Positions 13,005-24,965 are shown, counted from the stretch's first letter. The stretch is DNA of 64,000 nucleotides from Acanthacorydalis orientalis (GCA_034766995.1 CM068315.1:41338818-41402817); one strand, 5' to 3'. Notes: generated by a model from the sequence alone, not told the origin. A program made the numbers and translations.

Positions 13005-14272
13005 GTTGAATGTAAATATTAATTCGGTCCCTTTAAATTAAATCAATCATGATTCTATTTCTCTTCATTTTAGGATTTTGAAGTTGCAATTTTTACATTT
13101 AAAAACACAATATATCTTAGCCAAGCAGTTGACATAACCTCATAAAACAATAGTAAACACGATGGCGTACGAAAATCAGCATATTAGGTACTGCATACTT
13201 TTCGCATTCCAGTTGAAAAAGAAAGCTGCCGAATCCACGGGAACGATTTATTTAGCTTTGGAGGAAAGTGATGTGATGCATAAAATATGTAAAAAATGGT
13301 TTCAAACGTTTAGGAGTGATGATTTTGATCTTTTCAATCGAGAATGTCCCGGACAACTGAAAAACTTTGAAGGCGAGGAGCTTGAGTAGCTGTTAAGTGA
13401 GAACTCCGCTCAGACTGAACACGAACTCGTTCAATAACTCGGAGTTAACCAGAAAGAAATTTCCTATCATTCACATCGGCTTGGAAAAATTCCAAAACTA
13501 TGCCAATGGATTAGTTATAGAGCTCAGCCCGGAAAACATAGAAATAAGATAACATACGGATGTACACCTCACTCACAAGGTTCAAAAAAATGATTTTTTG
13601 CATAAAATCATAACCGGGAATAAAAAATGTTTTCTGTACAACAATCCTAAGCGCCGAAAATCATAGGCTGCGCCCGGTGAACTATCAACATCGACTATAA
13701 AACCAAATATTCACGCCAAAAAAGTGTTATTGTGTATTTGGTGGGACGTTAAAGAAGTGGTGTATTATGAGTTGCTCGAACCTTCTTAGGCAGTAAATTC
13801 AGAGTGTTTCCAGCAACAGCTCAATCTTTTGAATAATAAATTAATAGTAGAGAAAAAGACTACTCACTGACGAAGAAACAAGGCAAGTTATTTTTCAGTA
13901 CGACAATACTCGACCGCGCGTTGCAAGAGAGGCCAAAAACAATATTTATCACTTGCGATAGGAAGTTTTCCTTCATGTGGCGAATTAACTGGACCTAGCC
14001 TCGTTAGATTTTCGGCTGTTCCGGTCATTCTAACATCACCTGACTTATACCTTTTTTAAAACAGTCGAAGAGGTCCGAAAATATATTGACGACTTCATCG
14101 ACTCAAAACTGCCATCTCTTTTCGACGAAGGATTCGTCAGTTGCCCAACAGATGGAAAAAATGTATAAATAATAATGTGGGATATCTTAAGAATTGAAAT
14201 GTATTCCATTTTTTCGTAAATAAATATTCATTTTCTATTAAAAAAAGACACCGAATTAATCTGTACATCTAA
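13000..14272 (+). pseudogene. Near full-length mariner transposon with broken transposase
   Basis: Inverted ends carry TTAATTCGGTCCCTTTAAA (from about 13019) and its partner ending AAAGACACCGAATTAAT (to about 14260). The plus strand encodes a mariner transposase starting at 13162 (MAYENQHIRYC, then KKWFQTFRSDDFDLFNRECP). A stop falls at 13387, followed in frame by LLSENSAQTEHELV, GVNQKEISYHSHRLGK and YELLEP-like pieces. Shifted frames continue to ...LPNRWKKCI-like residues near 14160. At least three stops or frameshifts are present, so no active enzyme is possible. A related deleted copy is at 17.5 kb. Confidence 0.85.
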
Positions 14273-14399
14273 TATATATTGAATAGTTCCGAAAAAATAG
14301 CAAAGAATAAAAATAATGTAATTACGTGATTGAAACCCCAATACTTTGTCCATCTTACTATATGAAATCATATTGAGTTCAATAATCATTCATAATTTA

Positions 14400-14475
14400 C
14401 CAAAAATAACTAAAATCCAGACCTGTGGAGTCAGAACAATAATCTTCGACTTCGATTTCCAATTTCAACTGTAAC
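14400..14475. repeat. GGAGTCG/CGACTCC-type repeat, left piece
   Basis: GACCTGTGGAGTCAGAACAA followed by TCTTCGACTTCGATTTCC resembles, in inverted orientation, the segment at 15655-15770, which also has several GAAGTCGG/CGACTC words. Confidence 0.3.
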
Positions 14476-15295
14476 TGGTTACCAGAATTATGTCAATTCG
14501 CAGCAAACTTGGAGATAAAAATTGCTAGAAAGAAACTTATGTCTTTTGACTCTTGAAGTTTCATAAACAAAAGATGATTGTGAACTTTTCTGGTGAAAAG
14601 CAGTAGAAGATAAATGAGTTGTAGACTTAAGGTGCAACAAAATATTTCAGCTTCATACGGCTCATCGAATATGGCCGTCAATATAAAAAGTCAATTATAT
14701 ATAGCTTAAGAACAGTATAAATTTAAATAAATGAATAAGTTTTTCGTACATTGATTTTAGATGACAAATTTAATAAACATACTTGCTACGTTCTTTTCTT
14801 AACATATATTAAATTACAGTAATTCACATTCAAAGCCATACATCATATTTAAAAATATATTTAACTTAATTAAACGGCTTAGAACAATGTAAAAGATCAG
14901 TTTTATGCGGAATATATTTCCTTGGAAGTAATAATTTACTTTTGTGAATAAAAAAATTTATGAGTCTTTATCGAAATACCAAGAAACAAAATCTCACTGC
15001 CCAATTTTTATGATAAAATAGGAATTCTCCGAAATAAAAGAAAGAAAACTATTATACACTACCAATTTTGTACTAGAATATCATCGGCACAAGTTATTTT
15101 AAAATTTTCAATATAATTTAAATGAAAGATGAAACAAACGTAAAAAACATCAAAATATACATAAACAGTTTTGATAATGAGGCGAAATAACGAAAAGTAT
15201 TAATAAAAATGTAAAAAACTGTTCAATACAGTGCATGCGTGTTTCAATATAGTTATGTTGGCCAGAAAGTCATTTTTATAGTTCTTGCTCTGTAA

Positions 15296-15620
15296 TTAGT
15301 CATTTTCATAAATGATTATTTTCAATGACCCCCCACGAAACAAAAATTCTAATCAAAATTTTCATTCAATGATTATTAATCATTTTTGATTGTTGCTTAT
15401 GCGTACATAAATGGTGATGTAACACTCCTCTGAGCGCTCTCAGATAAATCTATACAGAAAAAGATAATTTTTAGTACCTTGGCACTCTCAAGATAATGGC
15501 ATCTGCATTGTAATATGCATAATCAACAATTAAAAATGATCAGTAATCGTTTATTGAACATTCTTAATCACAAAAACACTTTTTAGTTCTACATGAAAAA
15601 ATCGTTTGTGACCACTCAAT
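15296..15620. repeat. Palindromic MITE family, copy 3
   Basis: Both arms are clear: TTTTTGATTGTTGCTTATGC with GTACATAAATGGTGATG at the left, and CAACAATTAAAAATGATCAG with TAATCGTTTATTGAACATT at the right. The centre is TATACAGAAAAAGATAATTT. The outermost ends are decayed. Confidence 0.75.
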
Positions 15621-15649
15621 ACATTATAAAACATACTAAAAAAAAAAAT

Positions 15650-15775
15650 AAAATCGAAGGTGAAGTCGGAAAATATTATCGTTTTCGACTCTTAAACAAC
15701 CGAGTTCAAGAGTTCAACTTCTGTCTTCACAACTCCGTCTTCTAACTTAACAATCCCGGTCTAAATCGATCGTAG
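15650..15775. repeat. GGAGTCG/CGACTCC-type repeat, right piece
   Basis: It contains AAGGTGAAGTCGGAAAATAT, TCGTTTTCGACTC and CTTCACAACTCCGTCTTC. It is an inverted relative of 14400-14475 and may be one decayed element interrupted by MITE copy 3. Confidence 0.3.
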
Positions 15776-16562
15776 AAAAAAATAAATTCATACATAGCCT
15801 CGAAGTCAAACAGAACAGTCACATACTTATTTTTATTTTTTTACATTATATTTTACATTTATTTTTTTAAAATAAATGTATAAAATGTTTATAGACTGTT
15901 AGTTCAAATTCTTTTATAACTACATTATTTTATGAATTTATTTCATTTTAGTTTTTAGAATCTTCACAACCTCAAATATCGATAAACTTAAACAAAATCA
16001 ATTTATTAAAATTACTTATAAACGATACAAATGTCAAAACAACTCCTACCGAATAATACAAACCGCATCCAACAGAACTACGAAATGACATATATACAAA
16101 GGAATTTCAGGTCAAGAAATCTTACTTAATTATAATTAACAGACTATTGACTTATTTTTATTAATTAATTGCTATATAAAAAATAATAACAAATACATTT
16201 CAGTCACGATCGAACTTTATTTTATAAAAAAAATAAATAAACGAAACTGTAATACTTTATTCGAATATCAATTGAAAAAAGTAACAGACGATCAAATGTC
16301 AAATTGATAAAAAAATATTTTTTTACTCTTAAATATATAAACAATTTGTATATTCTGTATTTTTTCATACACTGAAAATTTTGAAAACAATAAATTAATA
16401 TTGCTTTGGTTTGACGCTTGATATAATTAGTGGAAAAATAAATATTGTTCTATAATTAATGAACATTAATTAATTACAAACTTGTACATGAAATCAATTA
16501 TTTTTTACAGTTGATAGAGAACTGACACATCTAAATAAAACAAGCAGTCCAAATACAAATAG

Positions 16563-16563
<1 letters not shown>

Positions 16564-16633
<70 letters not shown>
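16564..16633. repeat. (TA)n microsatellite
   Basis: About 34 TA units. Confidence 0.95.
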
Positions 16634-17471
16634 GAGTATGTTTAATTCACGAATAAATTCTGTTTTAAAGTATGAAATTATTAATAAACAACTTATACTT
16701 TTTGCAAAATATTTATTGTCTTGATTTAATGACATTAAATTTATTCTATTATTAACATTTAACAAACTTATTTGGAAAAAAGTATGTCATTAGCATCAAA
16801 TATATATAATCGCAACAAAAAAAAAAATAGTAACAAAACAGTATTTCTTCATAAAACGTTCTCTTTTTATAAAAAAGAAACAGTGATACATTATTTATTT
16901 TTCAATCGATGACGTTGTAATTATTATGCTAACAATTCCGGCAATGTATATTTTCTATTATTTTTTTTGTTTCTTCACAAAATATATTCTGTTTGATTCT
17001 CATCGTTTTTAGTTTTAAAACCTATTGTCAAAACACAATTCGTCACCCTATTTTGGGTACATGTGGCACACTGCACTTGATCATTGACATTAAAATTCTT
17101 TTTCTTGTGTCTTTTTTTCATTTCGGTGCATCTTATGTAACGCCACAGAACGTATATTTTTTGTTGCTTCATACATAGTAATTTAGTTGACATGTCATGA
17201 TGTTACTTTATGCATATGTTTAGAAACATCTACAATTCTTTATGTATTTTTTACTAATAGTACTCATCTACACACATATTACAAGTATAGGCATACACAC
17301 ATTTATTAAGGTGTATATATATATATAATAAATACATATGTGTGCACATATATGCACATGAGTGTATATTATTTTCTGTCACCCTACTGTCTTCTATTAA
17401 AAAAGACAAATATTTCTTCTAATTACTTTAAGTGCATTTCAAAGTGAAATTTAAATATACTAAAAAACACG

Positions 17472-17476
<5 letters not shown>

Positions 17477-17515
<39 letters not shown>
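17477..17515. repeat. (TA)n microsatellite abutting the deleted mariner
   Basis: About 19 TA units ending at the mariner end at 17.5 kb. Confidence 0.9.
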
Positions 17516-17517
<2 letters not shown>

Positions 17518-17988
17518 TGTACAAATTAATTCAGTGTCTTTTTACAGATAATGAATGTTTACGAAAAAATTGAATATATTTCAATCCTCAAAATATACCT
17601 CCACTATTTGGTATAACTCTGCTCCATCTGTCGGATAAATGACAAATCCCTTGTAAAAAAAATATGGTGGATTTGGGTCGATGAAATCGCAATACATTTT
17701 CGAACCTCTTCCACTGTTTTAGTATTTTTTGCATGTTTTATACATCACAACACTTCTCTCCAAATCTAAGCAAATCATTCTTGGAATGCAAAAAGTATGC
17801 AATACCCAATATGATGCTTTTCGGACGCCATAGTATTCACAACGTTTTGTGATTATGCCAGCTGATTAACCAAGATGTATAGAGTTTTTAAATATTAAGG
17901 TTGGCACTTCAATAAATCCTAAGACGACGACAAATATTTTAATTTAAAACAGAGTTATTATTGATTCAATTTAAAGGCACAGAATTCA
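17512..17988 (-). mobile_element. Internally deleted copy of the 13-kb mariner family
   Basis: It shares both ends with the 13.0-14.3 kb element in reverse orientation: AATTAATTCAGTGTCTTTTT at 17524 matches the right end, and GAATTCTGTGCCTTTAAATT (minus, near 17985-17965) matches the left end. The minus strand retains the transposase C-terminal region (a counterpart of the segment near 14100-14180). The length is only about 470 bp, so most of the transposase is deleted. Confidence 0.7.
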
Positions 17989-18342
17989 TTTTTTTACCTT
18001 AAATATATATACGAGTATATATATATATAACAAATATTTATCATGGGTTGTAAAATGAATGCAAAAATTGATTGTGGAAATATATTTTAGGGATACTCCC
18101 ACTTTTTGTATCATTGTTGCTAATAAGAATGTTTGTAAAACATTAGGTGTTACTTAAATACAACATGAAAGAGAAAATTCCAATTTTTGCTCTTTTTCCT
18201 AGTGAACTTTTTCTACAATATGTAGAACGTCTCTGCTATAAAATGTTTGACATTTGTAGAAGCCTTCTAATACCAGATTATAATACTTCTAAAACTAAAA
18301 ATATTATGATAACATTTCTTTGGATTCTAAACCAAAAAGCAA

Positions 18343-18343
<1 letters not shown>

Positions 18344-18398
<55 letters not shown>
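18344..18398. repeat. (TA)n microsatellite
   Basis: About 25 TA units ending in GTATGTATGTATA. Confidence 0.95.
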
Positions 18399-18408
<10 letters not shown>

Positions 18409-18647
18409 ACCCGCTGTAGTTGATAGTGTAACCAGATGGGTATTACGATGTAACAGATTCATAATACAAAGTATACCACGTACAACAATATATAATCTTG
18501 AATCATTTAATATTTTATTCTCGGATAATATTTGGGAGTGTTCTTTACACACCTAAAGGTCTAATACGGAATAAATACAATTCTATCTTTAAAAATCTAT
18601 AAAATATATTTATATATGTATATATGTGTGAATATGTACGTGATTAA

Positions 18648-18651
<4 letters not shown>

Positions 18652-18711
<60 letters not shown>
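18652..18711. repeat. (TA)n microsatellite
   Basis: About 29 TA units. Confidence 0.95.
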
Positions 18712-18713
<2 letters not shown>

Positions 18714-18838
18714 GAATGTAAAATTGTGTATTATAATTTACACAATTTGTATTGTACTATCGAATCATAAAAACAGATGTATACAACTTCATTAATCAAT
18801 CACATAATCTAGTGTAGGTGTATATTAAATGGTTATTT

Positions 18839-18977
<139 letters not shown>

Positions 18978-19328
18978 TGTGTGTATAAAGTACTTTATTA
19001 AATGTATACTATACGAAAATAACATTAAAGAAGACACTTGTATGCGTCAAATGTATAATTTTTGATTTCAGTTATAATCAACATATATAATAAATTTACA
19101 TAATTTAAAACTTCAAATACTATTTAAACCATAACAACATTTTTTTGTAAATAAAATGAATGATATAAATTTGAAACCTAACTTAAAATCTTAAATGTTT
19201 CACTCTCTCTAATTCTTAAAGAAACTGTGCACCAAGATGTCCATTTAAATCTAACTTGACCTTCAGACGTGAAGGTTACCATTTAATATTCTTTATATTA
19301 TTTTCTCGAATTTTCTTGTGTATGAATT

Positions 19329-19329
<1 letters not shown>

Positions 19330-19400
<71 letters not shown>
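19330..19400. repeat. (TA)n microsatellite
   Basis: About 34 TA units. Confidence 0.95.
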
Positions 19401-19403
<3 letters not shown>

Positions 19404-19639
19404 CATACAATAAGTATATATTACTATATGGAAATACATTTAAATTATTAATATTGAAATAAAAAGTGAAAGAGCAATGACCTCCAAGTGCACACATCTA
19501 CGATAACAACAGAATTCAGTTGACTTGCTCTTATCTCTGAATTATTAATTTTAATCATCTCAATGTTACATAAGAGTATTAAAATCAATTTATTAATTAT
19601 CCACGTTCTGTTAATGAGTTAATGTCAGATATTCTTCAG

Positions 19640-19641
<2 letters not shown>

Positions 19642-19692
<51 letters not shown>
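19642..19692. repeat. (TA)n microsatellite
   Basis: About 25 TA units. Confidence 0.95.
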
Positions 19693-19696
<4 letters not shown>

Positions 19697-20075
19697 AAGA
19701 ACAAAAAAATATATTACTATTTTAATATGAAATAAGTGTATATTTCATTAAATACACAAGCAATCGATACTGACCATTTTAGATATTTTTTTATTCGGAG
19801 CATTATTTGAAATATTGATATATAGAGACAAATAATTCGACTTAGAAGTTTTAACACACCGATAAACGAAAATCCATTTCATCAATGTTGATTACAAAAT
19901 AATTTTTATTACGTATAGAAATGAAACTATTTTAAGTAAATTATTCAATTCGACTATTTTTAGATGGATTTGTTCTTTAAATATTTATAGTATTATATTT
20001 CTTTTATTATTGTAGTTATGTTTCACTACAATTTAATTCAAGTTAATTTATACATTTTTCAATAAATACTTTCTA

Positions 20076-20745
20076 TTGGGGTTGGTACAAAAATAATTGC
20101 GGTTTTTACGTATCAAGTACAAAAACGCACGTCAGTTAAAAATTACATATATTAATCAAAATAAAGATCATTGGCCTCTATACATTTCTCCCAACGAGAA
20201 ACAAGTTTGTTCATTCCTACAAGATAGAATTCTGGAGTACTGGAATTAATGAATTCACCGAAAGCGCTTGGAGTTAATACTCGATCTTTAAAAACCTTCT
20301 CTCGTACGAAATTACTCAAATGTTTAAAAAAAAACGATAATCTGTTGGAAACAGGTCCGGAGAATAAGGTGGGTGAGGTAAGGTTTCATAACCCAGTTCA
20401 TTTAATTTTTTCAATCATTTGTGAGACATGTGGTCGGGCGTTGTCATGAGGAAGAAGTGATCCTCTTCTATTGACTAATTTGATATTTTGAGCAGTTTCT
20501 GTTGATCTACGTCCCAATTTAAACTCATAGAACAAAATCACGTTGATTTTCTTTTTTCCATAACTAATTTAAGAGTTTATTTCCAACATTACTAAAGAAT
20601 AAAAACAATAGACATATGCTGAAATCGGTAGTGCTAATTTCATTGTTTACAATGATGCATCACATGCCTATAACAAAAGTAACAGTAACTGCAAAAATCG
20701 GCGCCAAACTTAATAAAAACTGCAATTAATTTTACACCAACCTAA
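20076..20745 (-). mobile_element. Deleted mariner element with D34D catalytic fragment
   Basis: The ends TTGGGGTTGGTACAAAAATA (20076) and, inverted, TTAGGTTGGTGTAAAATTAA (20745) are each flanked by TA. The minus strand encodes PHDNARPHVSQMIEKIK at about 20450-20400, then LPHPPYSPDLFPTDYRFF, KVFKDRVLTPSAFGEF and SRWEKCIEAND. This is the catalytic C-terminal half with the second and third catalytic aspartates (HDNARPH and YSPDL..TDY). A stop interrupts between them, and the N-terminal half is deleted. Confidence 0.85.
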
Positions 20746-20898
20746 TATAAGCTTTATACAACTTAAAAATTATATCCCAGCTGCGTAACGTATTTAAATC
20801 ACGTCTTTTTTGTACAAGCACTAAAAACTTAACAATATTTTTGAAAAAGTATTCTGATTAGAAACATTATTCTAAATACAGATGGTTTTCATATTGTT

Positions 20899-21060
20899 TT
20901 GGTGCTGTGGCTAAATACACTTTTACAAATGAATTCCTTACTTGTACCATAAATCACAAATAAAAATTCTTATTAGAAATGTTTAATAATTAATTACTGA
21001 TCATCGTTAATTATTGATTATACATTTCGATGCCATTATCAAAGCGCTGATTTTATTAAT
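20899..21060. repeat. Palindromic MITE family, copy 4 (left half only)
   Basis: It starts TTGGTGCTGTGGCTAAATAC followed by ACTTTTACAAATGAATTCC, the best-preserved left terminus. It runs through TTAATTACTGATCATCG to CATTTCGATGCCATTATC and stops at the centre. Confidence 0.75.
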
Positions 21061-21359
21061 ACAAAAAGTAAACAAGAGACTTAAATTTGTTATTATTCAC
21101 TGTGAACAAAAATTATACAATTCAAAAATATTCTGTTTGAAATAAATGTCAAGTATAAATAATCTATCATCTATTCAATCTTCTGATTTTTCAAATACTT
21201 ACTACATATGTAAATAATTAATAGCATTAATTATCTTCTCGTAACATATTGACACATAAATCAAAGATGATATCGACAACTGATTTTTGTACGATTCCTT
21301 AAATAAACAAATGGTCTTCTTATACACATATTTCAAGTTCGCGGCATTACATTTTTTTC

Positions 21360-21560
21360 AAGAGCAAATAGACACGTGCTACATAACGCCTATGTAATTC
21401 GATCCATTAGCATCTTTAAAATGGTACGATGGTCAGTCTTTTGTTTGAGATAATAGACGTACGACGAACGATGGACAAGATTTGTTGACATCTCCCACAC
21501 GCTTAAGAATATATATTTCCGGTTTTTGTCTGAGCACACGAAGTCCTCATCGCGTTGTTA
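21360..21560. other. Non-coding GC-richer stretch
   Basis: A 200-bp block with mixed composition (for example ACGACGAACGATGGACAAG and CACACGAAGTCCTCATCGCG). It has no reading frame or repeat structure that I recognise. Confidence 0.25.
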
Positions 21561-22696
21561 ATTACACAATAGTGTTAATTATGACAAGAATTTGTACTAA
21601 AAAAATTTAGATGTTTCAGACAGAAAAATGCAATGAAATAAAACTTTTTTTTGTTTTATCTTCAAATAATGAGAGTCTTTCATTTAATGACATCTTGTTA
21701 AAATCAAAAATGTAAAAAAATATTTTTTATAAGTAAAAAAATGTAAATAAAATAATTTACTTAATGAAATTCTAAAAATCATTTAAAAAAATATTAAAAA
21801 GTACATTTTATTTACTCGAATCGCCATCATTAATGGTAAAAGAATTGACTTTTTTCAAACATTCTTTCAATGTCTTGACTTCGATTTTGATAATTCCACC
21901 AACCGGACATTTTTTTCTCTTTATTATAAAAGCCACTTGATAAAACTATTTTCATCATTTGAAATTTCCTAAACGTTTTTATTTTCCTGTGTCAAAAAAC
22001 GTGCCAAATGCACATAAAATTATTAAATCTTTCTTTTTCGAATTTCTATAATGGTTGTGACTTCGAACAATGTATCTTTTATTAAGAAATCTTAAAGATT
22101 CTCATTTATTTAATATTTTAAAAATTTTTAATTTTTCATCTAAATTTGAAATGTTCTCTCTCTTTGTTTAATTTGACTTTGTCTTGAATTACTTTCGTAG
22201 TGAATTTTTGAATATATAACTCACATATTTCTTGGAAATTTAAATAAATCTAGCTCAATTTTAGTAAACAATTATGTCACAGACAGAATAGGTTTTTATA
22301 TAAAAAAAAAAACTATTTAAGAAACATACAATATAAAATAGTATGGGAATTAAGACATGTATGAAGTGACTAGGGACAGTAAGAAAGCACGAATCAACAA
22401 AGTGACTATTAAAAAGACGTGTGTCATACATATATACTTGCCACATATTGTACTAGGCATGACGCGCATTTCTCAAATTTAATTTTGTAAATATTTGCAT
22501 ACGTTTACTTTACAAAAATAAAATTCTTTATTATATTATAATACAATAAAGAATATTGTCTTTTAATGAATTTTTGAAAGTACGTCAGATTTTCACAATT
22601 CTTAATAGTAGAATTTTTTAAAAACATTGTTGTTTTAATAATTATGTTATGCATTTATTTACTGTTTGATAAAAAAAATCATATTAAAGCTATACG

Positions 22697-23271
22697 TCAA
22701 TGGTGGGGAAATTGCGGCTCCAAAAGCTACATTGGGCGGCTCCAGAGATAATATTGGGTTTCATTATCATTTTTCCTAAATTTTTATATTAATAATTTAT
22801 AGTAGTATAGTATATACCAATATTAGAATATTTTAATATTGGTACAGATAAGCCACATTATCTTTTCAAACATCCACATGCCTTATGTGTCCAAACTACT
22901 GTTTAAGGTGGCTGTATGATTATGAACAATCCATAAAAAAGATATGAAACTAAACAATTCTGTTAATTAAGACTTGCTGAATGGAATAAAACCATATTCA
23001 GGACGGATTACTGTGTAAAATTTTGAGAAAAATATATTTGAAAATGCAACTTTTACACGGTATACAGTTGTATTTTTTATTGTTTATATTAGGTGGTAGG
23101 AAAGTAATTGCGGTTTTATATATAAATTTAAAAGTCATAAACCGCAATTATTTTCTTATCAACCTAATAAATACAATTTTAAACTAATATTTTTTGGTCG
23201 CTCTTGAACATTCAAAAATGTATGAAAAGTATTATATGTAGCTGTTATTATCGAAGAAGTTGCCCACACCT
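22697..23271. mobile_element. Non-autonomous hAT-like element with 8-bp target duplication
   Basis: The left end TCAATGGTGGGGAAATTGCG and the inverted right end AGGTGTGGGCAACTTC resemble hAT termini (the CAnnGGTGGGCAAnTTGCGGCTC type). The left end is followed by a repeated GCGGCTCC. The flanks GCTATACG (22689-22696) and GCTATATG (23272-23279) match at 7 of 8 positions, the hAT target size. No transposase is inside. A 79-bp mariner MITE is nested within it. Confidence 0.7.
23089..23167. mobile_element. 79-bp palindromic mariner MITE (MADE1-like)
   Basis: TTAGGTGGTAGGAAAGTAAT at the left and, inverted, TTAGGTTGATAAGAAAATAA at the right are bordered by TA on both sides. The ends join through a spacer of only about 20 bp, so the whole element is two facing mariner ends that can fold into one hairpin. 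The ends belong to the same family as the elements at 3.5 and 20.1 kb. Confidence 0.85.
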
Positions 23272-23486
23272 GCTATATGTTATTTCATAACAATGCTATT
23301 TCGTGAAAATCTAAATCCTATTTTGTTAATTTTTTTGTTTGTTTTTTTACAAAAAAGATAGGAAAAATGTTTCATTATCGAGAAAACGGTTTATAAAAAG
23401 AACAAATTCAAATTTGACTTTTATATTTCCTAGATCGATAGTCATTTTATTCTCAGAACATATTTTCATAGACAACGTTATAACTT

Positions 23487-23684
23487 TTAACACATTAAGC
23501 GCCACTGTTGCGTATACGCAACATTAACTTCGAAAAAAAATTTCTCTACTAAAAAAAACTTTTTTTCAAAACTTATGTAACAGTAAACATTGATGCAATA
23601 ACAATAGAAAACTACATTATTAATTTTTTCGATTTTTGTAAAAGTGAGAAAAAAGCAGAATAGATGTAGACTGCAAGAGCCAGA

Positions 23685-23740
<56 letters not shown>

Positions 23741-24127
23741 TGCTTTTTTCTCACTTTCACAAAAATCGAAAAAATTAATAATGTAGTTCTATTGCTATTG
23801 AATCAATGTTATATATATATATATGTAAAAAGTGCATTGTTTTTGTCGACCCGAAGTGTTTTAGCAAATATCATGGCATTTGATTCGGATTTTAATGAAA
23901 TAAATAAATTTAAAACTTAAAACAGACTAGTTTTTTTCACTTTTCAAATTTTTTTTGATAATGCTAACATTAGTCGCCGGTATTGCGTATACAAAACATA
24001 TCACTGTGGAGAACCAAAATTTTTAATTTTTTTCGTTTTAGTACCAAATTAATTAGACCTAGAACCAAACTATGTTAAGCGTTTTCGAAAATCCTGTGAT
24101 TTTGAGTACCGGCGTTTAATGGGTTAA
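23487..24127. mobile_element. Non-autonomous piggyBac-like element with TTAA ends
   Basis: It begins TTAACACATTAAGCGCC at 23487 and its inverted right end reads TTAACCCATTAAACGCC from 24127, giving TTAA duplications and matching ends. Sub-terminal copies of TTGCGTATAC occur near both ends (23506 and 23983). The centre contains a 70-bp inverted repeat around a (TA)n tract. No transposase is seen. Confidence 0.75.
23580..23812. repeat. 70-bp inverted repeat flanking (TA)n inside the piggyBac-like element
   Basis: The left arm (about 23585-23668) and right arm (about 23740-23812) are nearly perfect reverse complements. Both contain AATTTTTTCGATTTTTGT and GTGAGAAAAAAGCAG in opposite orientation. 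The arms are separated by about 70 bp, including (TA)25 at 23690-23739. Confidence 0.85.
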
Positions 24128-24295
24128 GAATACACAACTAATTATGCAAATTAATATAAGTATAAAAAAAGGTATATAAGACTAATTACTTTTTTCTAGA
24201 ATAAAAAAAAAGTTCTAACTTATTTTTTTACATCCATTCTAAAAGAAGAAAAAGAGAAAAAAACAATTGTTACACGACATCAGCAGACAAACATA

Positions 24296-24541
24296 TCAAA
24301 ACAATAAGAAGATACTCACTTGAAAAGGGCATCCTTGTACACAATGATCCTGAAAATTAACATCGAGATGTTGATGCTGATTTGCACTAGTGACTGATGA
24401 ACTCTGTTGCCCTCCGACATACCCGCATATAGTTAAACACGTTAACAACACGATACAACACTTGCTCGCCACGAACGAACTGTTGTCATTATTATTGTCA
24501 TGAAAAAACGAACGTCTGAACCGGTAGCTCATTTCACACAA
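24296..24541 (-). CDS. Possible first coding exon of a secreted or membrane protein (partial, unidentified)
   Basis: Reading from a Met at 24541 (second Met three codons on), the frame gives a basic N-region with RFRRSFF, a hydrophobic core CCIVLLTCLTICGYVG and a plausible signal-peptidase site before GQQSSS. A short stretch ending DHCVQGCPFQ follows. The sequence CCTTTTCAAGTGAGT (minus) gives a good splice donor at about 24320, so the coding part would be about 24321-24541 and the frame beyond it is intron. The region and its upstream flank (24400-24880) are richer in G and C than the surroundings. Cysteines right after the signal peptide suggest an extracellular domain, but I do not recognise the family. 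No next exon was found to the left in the window, so the first intron would exceed 24 kb. It could also be chance. Confidence 0.4.
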   Translation of the reverse strand: MCEMSYRFRRSFFHDNNNDNSSFVASKCCIVLLTCLTICGYVGGQQSSSVTSANQHQHLDVNFQDHCVQGCPFQVSIFLLF

Positions 24542-24880
24542 TTCAATTGTTGAATAAGTAGAACGACGACATTAGTAGCTGAATCGTATTATTGCGTTTC
24601 AGTTCATTGGATCGCATTCGATCGCACGTCATTTATTATTTATTTCATTTTTTGATTTTATTTTTGTTTGTCGTATATTTATATCACCGAATATGTTTTT
24701 ATCTAGATTTATCATATTGACGGAACGTAATTAATATTTAATGTTATCGTAAGTATGTGTTCGGTGCCATAAATGTCAAGCGATTCGAATATATTTTTTG
24801 ATTAATTCGATTTTATTGCCACGAGAACAGAGACCGTATGAACAGTTACGCATCGCATCTCACTATTGAAAATTGGCGCC
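24542..24880 (-). promoter_or_regulatory. Putative promoter/5' UTR of the 24.5-kb exon
   Basis: A stretch with locally raised G+C and few homopolymer runs lies directly upstream of the candidate signal-peptide exon, with several GATCGCA/CGCATCGC-like words. This is indirect evidence only. Confidence 0.25.
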
Positions 24881-24965
24881 AAAACCACACTTGAGAAATT
24901 ATCACCAATATTTATGTTATGTTTTGAGAAATTATCACCAATAGTTATGTTTTATACAATCGTTT
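24880..24965. repeat. Short tandem duplication
   Basis: GAGAAATTATCACCAATA and the following TTATGTT are repeated twice in tandem at about 30-bp spacing. Confidence 0.8.

Noticed and set aside
16975..17193. Overlapping frames on both strands, the minus one with a CATCTQNRVTNC cysteine pattern
   Set aside because: Resembles a zinc-binding tail only loosely; no other transposase part adjoins it.
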